Shown here: positions 9,139 to 16,139 of the stretch, piece by piece
Position numbering within the stretch: the first letter of the stretch is position 1
Layout: the number at the start of each line of letters is the position of its first letter
Assembly (NCBI GenBank): GCA_016868455.1
Contig: VGGV01000012.1
Location: forward strand, 1 to 64,000
Source of the DNA: Bacteroidota bacterium
GTDB lineage: Bacteria; Bacteroidota; Bacteroidia; Chitinophagales; Chitinophagaceae
DNA length: 64,000 bases
Reading direction: 5' to 3'
The notes under the pieces: model-generated
Database searches by the model: none
The model's input: only the letters and a program-made list of their open reading frames with translations
What the model was told of the DNA's origin: nothing
Program-made: the position numbers and the translations under genes

Positions 9139-10626
9139 TCATTGAACAGCAGCCATTACAATTTCTCTCACTTTGTCTAATGGAATTCTCTCCTGCTGCA
9201 TGGTATCCCTGTAACGAATGGTAACGGTATCATCCTGCAGGGTTTGATGGTCCACCGTTACACAGAAGGGAGTGCCGAGGGCATCCATCCGGCGGTATCG
9301 TTTTCCAATAGAGTCTTTCTCTTCATAGAAGCAACGGAAATGCGGGCGGCAGTCGCTCATTATCCGCTCCGCTACTTCCGGCAAACCATCTTTTTTGGTT
9401 AAGGGCAGCACTGCCAGTTTTATTGGCGCCAGTTGCGCCGGCAATTTTAATACAGCACGGCTGTCTGGTTTATCCGGAGTACTCAGATCCTGTTCCTCAT
9501 AGGCATGACTGATGACAGCCAGAAACATACGGTCAAGACCAATAGATGTTTCAATTACAAAGGGAATATAATTTCCATACGCCTTGCCGGTGGCAGAATC
9601 CATATCATTATCGAAGTACTGCATTTTCTTTTTGCTGTACTCCTGGTGATTCTTCAGATCAAAATCTGTTCTGGAGTGAATGCCCTCCAGTTCCTTGAAT
9701 CCCATTGGGAATTCAAATTCAATATCGCAGGCTGCATCGGCATAATGTGCCAGTTTTATATGATCATGAAACCGAAATTTCTCTTTCGGAATACCCAGGC
9801 CCAGGTGCCATTTCATTCGTTCTTCTTTCCAGTATTCATACCACTCTTTTTGTGAACCGGGGCGGATGAAGAACTGCATTTCCATTTGTTCAAATTCCCG
9901 CATGCGGAAAATAAACTGTCTTGCTACAATTTCGTTGCGAAAGGCTTTACCGATTTGCGCAATACCAAAAGGAATTTTCATTCTTCCGGTCTTTTGCACA
10001 TTCAAAAAATTAACAAAAATGCCCTGGGCTGTTTCGGGTCGTAAATACACTTTGTTAGCCCCCCCACCCCCCGAAGGGGGGATTTCCGAAGCCTCAGTGC
10101 TTCCAAACTCGGTTGAAAACATCAGGTTGAACTGGCGGATTTCCGTCCAGTTAGATGTACCGCTGACGGCACATTTTATCTTATTGTCTTCAATCAGCTT
10201 TTTCAATCCGGCAAAATCATCCTTTGCAAGCAAAGCATCCATCTGCTCAAGTACCTCTTTTGCCAGTTGTTCATTGCCTGTTGCAGATTGCTCTTCCGCA
10301 AATGTTTCAATTAAATGATCCACCCGGTATCTTTTCTTGCTGTCTTTATTGTCAATCATCGGGTCGTTGAAATTGTCCACATGTCCTGATGCTTTCCAGG
10401 TAGTGGGGTGCATGAAGATGGCGGCATCAATACCCACGATATTATCCTGCAACTGGGTCATGCTTTTCCACCAGTAATCTTTGATATTCTTTTTCAGTTC
10501 AACACCCATCTGGCCGTAGTCATACACCGCCTGCAGCCCGTCGTAAATTTCGCTGCTGGGAAAAATAAAACCGTATTCTTTGCAATGGGAGATAATTGCC
10601 TGGAACCTATTGATATCATTTGCCAT
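9139..10626 (-). CDS. glyS: Glycyl-tRNA synthetase (alpha2 type)
   Basis: A 495-residue class II synthetase that charges tRNA-Gly; the length and single chain fit the eukaryal/archaeal-like alpha2 form. Class II motifs are visible: YLRPETAQGIFVNF, FRNEIVARQFIFRMREFEQMEMQFF (split here only by position), and ETSIGLDRMFLA. The anticodon-binding domain occupies the last 100 residues. Residues near 185-195 hold an unusual EIPPSGGGG insert just before NKVYLRPETAQG. It is encoded by a G/C palindrome at 10059-10086 that looks like an inserted repeat. A TATTTTTG box lies 8 nt before the ATG. Confidence 0.96.
   Translation of the reverse strand: MANDINRFQAIISHCKEYGFIFPSSEIYDGLQAVYDYGQMGVELKKNIKDYWWKSMTQLQDNIVGIDAAIFMHPTTWKASGHVDNFNDPMIDNKDSKKRYRVDHLIETFAEEQSATGNEQLAKEVLEQMDALLAKDDFAGLKKLIEDNKIKCAVSGTSNWTEIRQFNLMFSTEFGSTEASEIPPSGGGGANKVYLRPETAQGIFVNFLNVQKTGRMKIPFGIAQIGKAFRNEIVARQFIFRMREFEQMEMQFFIRPGSQKEWYEYWKEERMKWHLGLGIPKEKFRFHDHIKLAHYADAACDIEFEFPMGFKELEGIHSRTDFDLKNHQEYSKKKMQYFDNDMDSATGKAYGNYIPFVIETSIGLDRMFLAVISHAYEEQDLSTPDKPDSRAVLKLPAQLAPIKLAVLPLTKKDGLPEVAERIMSDCRPHFRCFYEEKDSIGKRYRRMDALGTPFCVTVDHQTLQDDTVTIRYRDTMQQERIPLDKVREIVMAAVQ
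10059..10086. repeat. G/C palindromic repeat inserted in frame in glyS
   Basis: CCCCCC GAA GGGGGG (10067-10081) forms a perfect 6-bp hairpin, preceded by a further CCCCCA tract. On the coding strand it gives the residues EIPPSGGGG. The GlyRS family does not normally have a Gly/Pro run here. The leading sequence (TTAGCCCCC) matches the start of the element in the MazG-like gene. Confidence 0.65.
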
Positions 10627-10634
10627 AGTGGCGG

Positions 10635-10642
10635 CAAAAATA
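10635..10642 (-). promoter_or_regulatory. TAnnTTTG promoter box directly before glyS
   Basis: The minus strand reads TATTTTTG with only 8 nt between the box and the glyS ATG. A start about 7 nt after the box would make a nearly leaderless mRNA. Confidence 0.5.
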
Positions 10643-10688
10643 AGTCAGAACAGTGATTTAGCAGATGGAAAGATTAAAAGAAAAAACG

Positions 10689-10919
10689 TCATTTCTGCTT
10701 TTCAGTCTGCTGATCCCATTTCGTACCCCATATTCCTTTTTGATATTCCCCAACGGGATCAAGATCGCCTAAGGGCAGGTTTTTACTCTTTTTAAACTGA
10801 CGCAATGCTTCCCTCATTTGCTCTAAATCCCTGAGTATAATATATAATCTTTCACCCATGGATTTTTCATTCCAGAGCTTTAAATGAATGTCATTTATGT
10901 GCCGGGGAGTGTCAGTCAT
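10689..10919 (-). CDS. Small hypothetical protein paired with the nucleotidyltransferase
   Basis: A 76-residue charged protein starting at the ATG at 10919, which overlaps the end of the upstream nucleotidyltransferase gene by 8 nt. It has a predicted helical region (ERLYIILRDLEQMREALRQFKKSK) and a Trp-containing tail. No family is recognised. The tight overlap shows translational coupling and suggests that the two products act together, as in nucleotidyltransferase-based toxin-antitoxin or modification pairs (inference). Confidence 0.65.
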   Translation of the reverse strand: MTDTPRHINDIHLKLWNEKSMGERLYIILRDLEQMREALRQFKKSKNLPLGDLDPVGEYQKGIWGTKWDQQTEKQK

Positions 10920-11445
10920 TTTCAAACAAATCGTAGGTTTTCATTTTTAACGCCTTAACCCATTTTTTTATATAATCCCAGTCAAGATAATCCAGTTTTG
11001 ACAGCAGTGCAATATCTTCCTGCTGTGTCTCGCTTACCAAATCCTGTATCCACTGTAGCTTTGATAAAAGCAAATCCTCCGGTGAAATTACAGAAACAGA
11101 AAAATCAAGAAATTTTTCAACCCTCCTTCTGTTAAACTTCTCGTATTCAAAACTATTGTCTTTTAAAACTATAAAATCTGCTTTAAAATTACTTTTATGG
11201 TCAATAATATTGAACATCGCCTTTCGCCTGATAGCATCTGTCACAGCATCTTCGTCGCAATAATAACCATCCTTAAAATAACTTATTAATACAGGTGCGT
11301 CAGTTGGCTTAAGATGTACAACAAAGTCAAAATCCCTTGTATAGCGGGGCCCCGTGTAAAGGCTGTTTGCCATACTGCCAGAAAGCATGTAGGGAATATC
11401 ATTATTTTCAAAAAAAGCAACTAAGACTCTCAAAAATTCAAACAT
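10912..11445 (-). CDS. Nucleotidyltransferase-like protein (AbiEii/MNT type)
   Basis: A 177-residue protein with the minimal nucleotidyltransferase signature: GSMANSLYTGPRYTRDFDFVV, where GS and DxD are the expected catalytic elements, and a later acidic residue in FKADFIVL. Similar proteins appear in toxin-antitoxin and AbiE-like defence modules and in domestic genes. The downstream gene overlaps it. No HEPN motif is visible in the partner, so a classical MNT/HEPN pair is not supported. Confidence 0.75.
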   Translation of the reverse strand: MFEFLRVLVAFFENNDIPYMLSGSMANSLYTGPRYTRDFDFVVHLKPTDAPVLISYFKDGYYCDEDAVTDAIRRKAMFNIIDHKSNFKADFIVLKDNSFEYEKFNRRRVEKFLDFSVSVISPEDLLLSKLQWIQDLVSETQQEDIALLSKLDYLDWDYIKKWVKALKMKTYDLFEND

Positions 11446-11458
11446 ACCGTAATATAGC

Positions 11459-11812
11459 TTATTTCAATTTCTCATTCCGCTGATGCCTCTCCGCATCCCG
11501 TTTATTTTTCTTCTCAAAATTTTTCTCTAATGCCGAGGTCAGGTCTACCCCCGTCTGGTTGGCCAGGCAAATAAGCACCCATAGTACATCGGCCATTTCA
11601 TCGGCGAGTAGCCCCACCCCTTCCCTCCCCTGAGGGGAGGGAGCAATCTCATCTTTTTTATATGACTGATCACCGTATTGCCGGGCCATATGTCTTGCAA
11701 GTTCTCCTACTTCTTCCGTAAGAATAGCCATATTGGTGAGTTCGCTGAAGTAGCGCACCCCCACCGTTTTTATCCATCCGTCCACCTGCTGCTGGGCTTG
11801 CTGAAGGGTCAT
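11459..11812 (-). CDS. MazG-like nucleotide pyrophosphohydrolase with repeat-encoded insert
   Basis: A 117-residue protein (ATG at 11812 preferred over a TTG 9 nt upstream). It carries the all-alpha NTP pyrophosphohydrolase motif: EEVGELARHMAR and then DEMADVLWVLICLA, the ExxE...ExxD metal site that hydrolyses NTPs to NMPs, probably for nucleotide-pool cleaning. Between the two metal-binding helices sits IAPSPQGREGVG. It is encoded by a perfect CCCTCCCC/GGGGAGGG palindrome and looks like an in-frame repeat insertion into a loop. It begins 13 nt upstream of the next minus-strand gene region. Confidence 0.85.
   Translation of the reverse strand: MTLQQAQQQVDGWIKTVGVRYFSELTNMAILTEEVGELARHMARQYGDQSYKKDEIAPSPQGREGVGLLADEMADVLWVLICLANQTGVDLTSALEKNFEKKNKRDAERHQRNEKLK
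11612..11644. repeat. CCCTCCCC-TGA-GGGGAGGG palindrome inserted in frame
   Basis: An 8-bp perfect stem with a 3-nt loop (11623-11641), preceded by GTAGCCCCACCCC. It lies within the MazG-like gene without breaking its frame and adds about ten residues (APSPQGREGV). The same lead sequence occurs with the palindrome in glyS. Confidence 0.7.
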
Positions 11813-11906
11813 AACAAACAATTTGCTGTAAAAATAACCTTATGGCTCAATAGTTGCTGTATGAAACTCCCCCTGTCCCAGTACCCCGTGATATCAATTA
11901 AAATCT

Positions 11907-13310
11907 ATGTTTATGAATGGCTCCCTGATAACCCGGTGGTTGCTCCTCCCCTTTGTTTTCATTCATGCTATCCATGCGCAGGAAACCTGTATCCGTTTTT
12001 ACGGTAATGGCATAGCTGCTCCTGACAATAACCGAATCAAAATTGCCATTGCAGCAGGCAGCCCGGTGAATGTATCCGGCAACTTTACGATTGAATGCTG
12101 GCTGAAATGCACGGCCGGCTCCAACAACGGCACCGTAAACGCACAGGCCAATGGCGATGGCTGGATCACCGGCAATATTTTTATTGACCGGGATTTGTAT
12201 GGCAACGGTGATATTGGCGATTATGGTTTAGCTATCGGAACGGGTACCGGTGTACCTGCCGGGCAGCGGGTAGTGGCTTTCGGTATTGACCGGCTGGGAA
12301 CCGGCATCACTATCCGCGGGACTACTAATGTGGCGAACAACCTGTGGCACCATATCGCCGTGACAAGAAACAGCACTACCGGAGAAGTGCGGATGTATAT
12401 TAACGGAAACCTGGATGCATCCGGCATTGGGCCGGCAGGAAATATAAACTACAATATTGGCCGCCCAACATCATACCCCAACAGCGACCCTTTTATTGTG
12501 CTGGGAGCTGAGAAACATGATGCCGGCGCCGCCTATCCCTCATACAACGGGCAAATGGATGAATTGCGGATATCAGGCATTATCCGTTATACCGGCAATT
12601 TTGTTCCGTCCGTGGCTGCATTCATCACAGATGCAAACACTCTGGGTCTTTATCATTTCAATGAAGGCAGCGGCACAACAGCCGCTGATGTATCCGGTGC
12701 AGCAGGGGGACCTTCAAACGGGGTCCTGAATATCGGAGGCTCACCTGCTGGACCGGTGTGGGTGGCAGATTCTCCTTTTACCGGTGCATTACCCCAGCAA
12801 TGGCTGGAGCTAAAAGCTAAAAAAGAAATTCAGAAAGTGAATATCAACTGGTCCGCCACACCTGACACCGGGCCTTCCGTTTTTGAAATAGAACGGTCGT
12901 CAAATGGTATTCAGTTCAGCAGCATTGGCCGGTTAGACGGCCTGTTATACTGCAGCGATCATTGCCGGTATTCATTTACAGACGACAATCCCTTGAAAGG
13001 AAAAAATTATTACCGCATCAAATACATCCCTCATACCGGTGAAACAGAGTACTCCCGCCTGCTGAATATAGTATTTACCCAGCTGAACCCCTACAAAATC
13101 TATCAATCCGGCAGCCGGCTTGTAATTAACAACAAATACATCATGGAAGAACTTATTGTATGGAGCAGCGACGGTAAGCGTTTGCTGGAAAGAAAAAATG
13201 TGCCGGAAGGGGTTTTGTATCTGCCGCTGCAAAATATGCGGGGATTGGTGTTTGTACATATCAGTATGACCGACGGAAACAGATATACTGAAAGAATAGT
13301 ACTGCAATAA
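11907..13310 (+). CDS. Secreted LamG-domain protein, likely type 9 secretion cargo
   Basis: A 467-residue protein with a Sec signal peptide (hydrophobic WLLLPFVFIHAIHA, cleavage before QE). Residues about 35-245 form a concanavalin-A-like/LamG domain (FTIECWLKC, WHHIAVTRNSTTGEVRMYING, LYHFNEGSG). The last 80 residues resemble the type A sorting domain of type 9 secretion cargo (WSSDGKRLLERKNV, LVFVHISMTDGNRYTERIVLQ). It is probably exported to the cell surface through the machinery that includes the gldKLMN products at 50.7-55.6 kb. The ligand is unknown. Confidence 0.82.
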   Translation: MFMNGSLITRWLLLPFVFIHAIHAQETCIRFYGNGIAAPDNNRIKIAIAAGSPVNVSGNFTIECWLKCTAGSNNGTVNAQANGDGWITGNIFIDRDLYGNGDIGDYGLAIGTGTGVPAGQRVVAFGIDRLGTGITIRGTTNVANNLWHHIAVTRNSTTGEVRMYINGNLDASGIGPAGNINYNIGRPTSYPNSDPFIVLGAEKHDAGAAYPSYNGQMDELRISGIIRYTGNFVPSVAAFITDANTLGLYHFNEGSGTTAADVSGAAGGPSNGVLNIGGSPAGPVWVADSPFTGALPQQWLELKAKKEIQKVNINWSATPDTGPSVFEIERSSNGIQFSSIGRLDGLLYCSDHCRYSFTDDNPLKGKNYYRIKYIPHTGETEYSRLLNIVFTQLNPYKIYQSGSRLVINNKYIMEELIVWSSDGKRLLERKNVPEGVLYLPLQNMRGLVFVHISMTDGNRYTERIVLQ

Positions 13311-13324
13311 CCGCTTTATTCTGG

Positions 13325-13777
13325 CTACTCTTTATTTTTTGAGTCAATCACAATCGTTACCGGCCCGTCGTTTAAAAGTTCAACTTTCATATCAGCCCCG
13401 AAAATGCCGGTGGCAATGGGTTTTCCCAGTTCTATAGTCAGTTGCTGTATCATTTTTTCATATAAGGGAACGGCCAGCTCCGGTTTACCCGCTTTTATGT
13501 AAGAAGGACGGTTCCCTTTTTTGGTGGAAGCATGCAGGGTAAACTGACTGATCAGTAAAATCCCGCCGTTTTTATCTTTTACCGATTCGTTCATCACACC
13601 GGCCGCATCATCAAAAATGCGGAGGTTGACGATTTTGCCGCTGAGCCATTCGATATCTTCATCACTATCCGCATTTTCAATCCCCATAAAAACAAGTAAG
13701 CCATTTGCTATCGCAGCATGAATTTTCCCGTTAATAGTAACACTTGCTTTTGAGACCCTTTGAATTACAGCCCTCAT
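13325..13777 (-). CDS. dtd: D-aminoacyl-tRNA deacylase
   Basis: A 150-residue protein, the standard DTD length. It hydrolyses D-aminoacyl-tRNA and mischarged Gly-tRNA-Ala. MRAVIQRVSKASVTI at the N-terminus, the catalytic SQFTLHA (SQxT motif) and the NDGPVTIVID region carrying the cross-subunit GP motif are all present. It is divergent from arfB, another translation quality factor, across a 55-bp spacer. Confidence 0.96.
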   Translation of the reverse strand: MRAVIQRVSKASVTINGKIHAAIANGLLVFMGIENADSDEDIEWLSGKIVNLRIFDDAAGVMNESVKDKNGGILLISQFTLHASTKKGNRPSYIKAGKPELAVPLYEKMIQQLTIELGKPIATGIFGADMKVELLNDGPVTIVIDSKNKE

Positions 13778-13805
13778 ACTTTAGTATCTTTACAATCCGC
13801 AAATG

Positions 13806-13830
13806 TATTGACTATTGACCCAATTGACCC
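13806..13830 (+). repeat. Short TTGAC(C) direct repeats before arfB
   Basis: Three TTGAC-type units follow each other (ATTGACTATTGACCC, then AATTGACCC) and overlap the possible TTG start of arfB. This looks like a small tandem repeat. It is also a reason to prefer the ATG at 13833 as the start. Confidence 0.4.
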
Positions 13831-13832
13831 TT

Positions 13833-14243
13833 ATGACCCTGCTAGACTTGTCTTCAGAAATATCTTTCCAAACTACCCGGAGCGGAGGAAAGGGCGGACA
13901 AAATGTTAATAAAGTGGAGACGGCCGTTATCGCTTCTTTTCATATTGACAGATCCCAACTGATGACGGATGAACAAAAAATAATGCTCAAAGAAAAACTC
14001 AGCAACCGCATCAACAGCGAAGGTTTTCTGCTGGTAAAATCACAAACTCACCGAACCCAACTTGCCAATAAAGAAGAAGCCGTTGAAAAGATAAATGAAC
14101 TGGTGACCCATGCCCTTCATAAAAAGAAACCACGCATTGCCACCAGGGCCACCAAAGCATCCAAAGAGAAAAGGCTGGAATGGAAAAAGAGAAATGCAGA
14201 AATCAAATCAGGCAGGCAAAAACTCAGACCCGGTAACTATTAA
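13833..14243 (+). CDS. arfB: Ribosome-rescue peptidyl-tRNA hydrolase ArfB
   Basis: A 136-residue protein that releases stalled peptidyl-tRNA on ribosomes without a stop codon. The release-factor GGQ loop is present in RSGGKGGQNVNKVETAV, and the basic C-terminal tail (KKPRIATRATKASKEKRLEWKKRN) that enters the mRNA channel is typical of ArfB/YaeJ. The ATG at 13833 is chosen over an in-frame TTG at 13815, which falls in a direct repeat. It is followed closely by the cytochrome c peroxidase gene. Confidence 0.93.
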   Translation: MTLLDLSSEISFQTTRSGGKGGQNVNKVETAVIASFHIDRSQLMTDEQKIMLKEKLSNRINSEGFLLVKSQTHRTQLANKEEAVEKINELVTHALHKKKPRIATRATKASKEKRLEWKKRNAEIKSGRQKLRPGNY

Positions 14244-14289
14244 ACCATTCCCGGTTGAAATTTGTATATTAGCTGTTCAATTTTACCCT

Positions 14290-15336
14290 TTGCAGAAAAC
14301 AGTAGTGACGATATTCTTCCTTTTCCTCGCTTTCATCACACTTTCCTATTTACTGGGCTCATGCAGGAAGGAACAAAAAACAAACGGCTTGCAACTGTTG
14401 CAGCAGGAAGTACCGGCCGGTTTCCCTTCTCCTGCATACACTTTTCATGATAACCCGCTGACGCAGGAAGGATTTGAACTGGGCCGGAAATTATTTTATG
14501 ATAACCGGCTCTCCATTGATGGTTCCATTTCCTGCGCTTCCTGTCACCAGCAAATTGCCGGCTTCGGTACATTTGAACATGACCGCAGCCACGGCGTTTT
14601 TGATTCGCATACATTGCGCAATGCTTCTGTGCTTTTTAACCTCGCATGGAACAAAGCCTTTCACTGGGACGGGGAATTCGGAAAGCTGCAGGATGCCGTT
14701 GCGCAGCCCATCAATGGTCATATTGAAATGGGCGAAACCTTCCAGGGAGTTATTGCCAAACTGGAAAGAGATGATGAATACAGAAAGGCGTTTAAAAATG
14801 TTTTCGGATCTCCCTTTATCCGGCCGGAATATATTTTAAAAGCCCTGAGCCAGTTTACCGGCTATCTTGTTTCTGCCAACTCCAAATACGACAAAGTAAA
14901 AAGAGGGGAAGCCGGATTTACGACACAGGAACTGAACGGGTACAATATTTATAAAGCCAGTTGCGCCACCTGTCATCCCGAACCTCTGTTCACTGATTAC
15001 AGTTACCGTAACATCGGTCTGCCCGTTGATAATTTCCTGGATGACTTCGGAAGAATGCGGATTACCGGCAAAAAAGAAGATTCACTGAAGTTCAAGGTCC
15101 CCACACTCCGTAACTGCAATATCTCTTCCAACTACATGCATGACGGCCGCTTCAACACATTGCAGCAATGCATCAATCATTACCGCAACGGTGTGCAGCA
15201 AAGTGCAACGCTTGACCCTTTGCTTGCAAACGGAATAACCCTTACCAATGCAGAAATAAATGACCTGTTCCAGTTTCTGAAAACCCTGACCGATTCAACA
15301 TTTCTCAGGGATACCCGGTTTCAGCATCCGCAATAA
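14290..15336 (+). CDS. Di-haem cytochrome c peroxidase (MauG/CcpA family), lipoprotein
   Basis: The long frame starting at 14110 overlaps arfB and its first 60 residues are not credible. A TTG at 14290 or GTG at 14305 gives a lipoprotein signal (FLFLAFITLSYLLGSC). The mature part has two haem c sites, CASCH and CATCH, and the family segments FDSHTLRNASVLFNLAWNKAFHWDG (only partly quoted), VPTLRN and YMHDGRFNTL. It would reduce H2O2 with electrons from cytochrome c in the periplasm. Length about 348 residues is normal. The start codon is uncertain. Confidence 0.92.
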   Translation: MQKTVVTIFFLFLAFITLSYLLGSCRKEQKTNGLQLLQQEVPAGFPSPAYTFHDNPLTQEGFELGRKLFYDNRLSIDGSISCASCHQQIAGFGTFEHDRSHGVFDSHTLRNASVLFNLAWNKAFHWDGEFGKLQDAVAQPINGHIEMGETFQGVIAKLERDDEYRKAFKNVFGSPFIRPEYILKALSQFTGYLVSANSKYDKVKRGEAGFTTQELNGYNIYKASCATCHPEPLFTDYSYRNIGLPVDNFLDDFGRMRITGKKEDSLKFKVPTLRNCNISSNYMHDGRFNTLQQCINHYRNGVQQSATLDPLLANGITLTNAEINDLFQFLKTLTDSTFLRDTRFQHPQ

Positions 15337-15981
15337 TCAGTTCGTGGTTTTTCTTTTGCCAACCAGTATACCGAGTTGCTGTTTTTGGGCTTCAATATCC
15401 TTTTGTGTGTTTTCCTGGTCGGTTTTGTTTTGCTGCAGTTTTCTTTCCAGGCTGGTATGTTCATCCTTTAAATCCCTGAGTTTCTTCTCGGCTTTGGCCA
15501 CCACTTCTTCCTGGTCTTTTATCTGTAATTCTAGGTCGGCCGCTTCCACCTCCGGGAGCAGACTGTTTAAAAAAGATTTGGCCTTGCCAACAGCAGCCGT
15601 ATCTATTATAGTCAGTGCATTTTTGTCGTCTTTCAGCATAATAAGGTATAAGATGGCCTCATCGCTTTCTTTACGGCTTTTGCGTTCCACCTTTACCAGA
15701 TAATCCATCCTGTCGCTGCTGATCTCTGTGATAAAAATGTTTTTATACACCAGGTACCCTTTGTCGCGGTTCAGGATGCCTTTTTCTTCCTTGGCTTTAT
15801 AGCCCATCCCGGTCAGTTTTTGTAGGATGGCATTTTCAACCGCTTCCGGTTGAAAAGAATAATCAAAGGCAATGGCCTGTTGTTTTTTCTTATCATACTG
15901 GACGGATGTTTCATAAGCCTGTCCGAAACCAAAGGAAAAAATCATCAGCTGGATAGAGAGGAGTAAGCCTGTTTTCTTCAT
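15337..15981 (-). CDS. Exported hypothetical protein with C-terminal coiled coil
   Basis: A 214-residue protein starting at the ATG at 15981 (17 residues inside the longest frame), which opens a clear signal peptide (KKTGLLLSIQLMIFSFGFGQ). The middle is an unrecognised alpha/beta domain. The last 75 residues are a heptad-rich coiled coil (VVAKAEKKLRDLKDEH, LERKLQQNKTDQEN). It probably acts in the periplasm, possibly as a multimer. It is convergent with the peroxidase gene. Confidence 0.75.
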   Translation of the reverse strand: MKKTGLLLSIQLMIFSFGFGQAYETSVQYDKKKQQAIAFDYSFQPEAVENAILQKLTGMGYKAKEEKGILNRDKGYLVYKNIFITEISSDRMDYLVKVERKSRKESDEAILYLIMLKDDKNALTIIDTAAVGKAKSFLNSLLPEVEAADLELQIKDQEEVVAKAEKKLRDLKDEHTSLERKLQQNKTDQENTQKDIEAQKQQLGILVGKRKTTN

Positions 15982-16101
15982 ACTGTCAGTTTTATGCCCG
16001 TAAAGATACGCTCCGGGCCAAAAGAGTTGCAATTGTCCTAAATAAACACCGGTGGAAAGCCTGCATTCGTTTTTTGACGGCCTATCTGTTACATTTGTTC
16101 T

Positions 16102-16122
16102 GCCCCTGCCTAAGGCGGGGCC
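16102..16122. repeat. GCCCC(T)GCC-TAA-GGCGGGGC hairpin repeat
   Basis: An imperfect G/C palindrome with one bulged base, sitting 18 bp before the flippase start in its leader. It resembles the other dispersed palindromes in the window. It is not followed by a T-run, so a terminator is unlikely. Confidence 0.5.
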
Positions 16123-16139
16123 GGTAAATTTCCAATCCT

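Noticed and set aside
14110-14289. N-terminal 60 residues of the long frame leading into the cytochrome c peroxidase
   Set aside because: They overlap arfB in another frame and lack export features; the lipoprotein signal begins at the TTG/GTG near 14290-14305.
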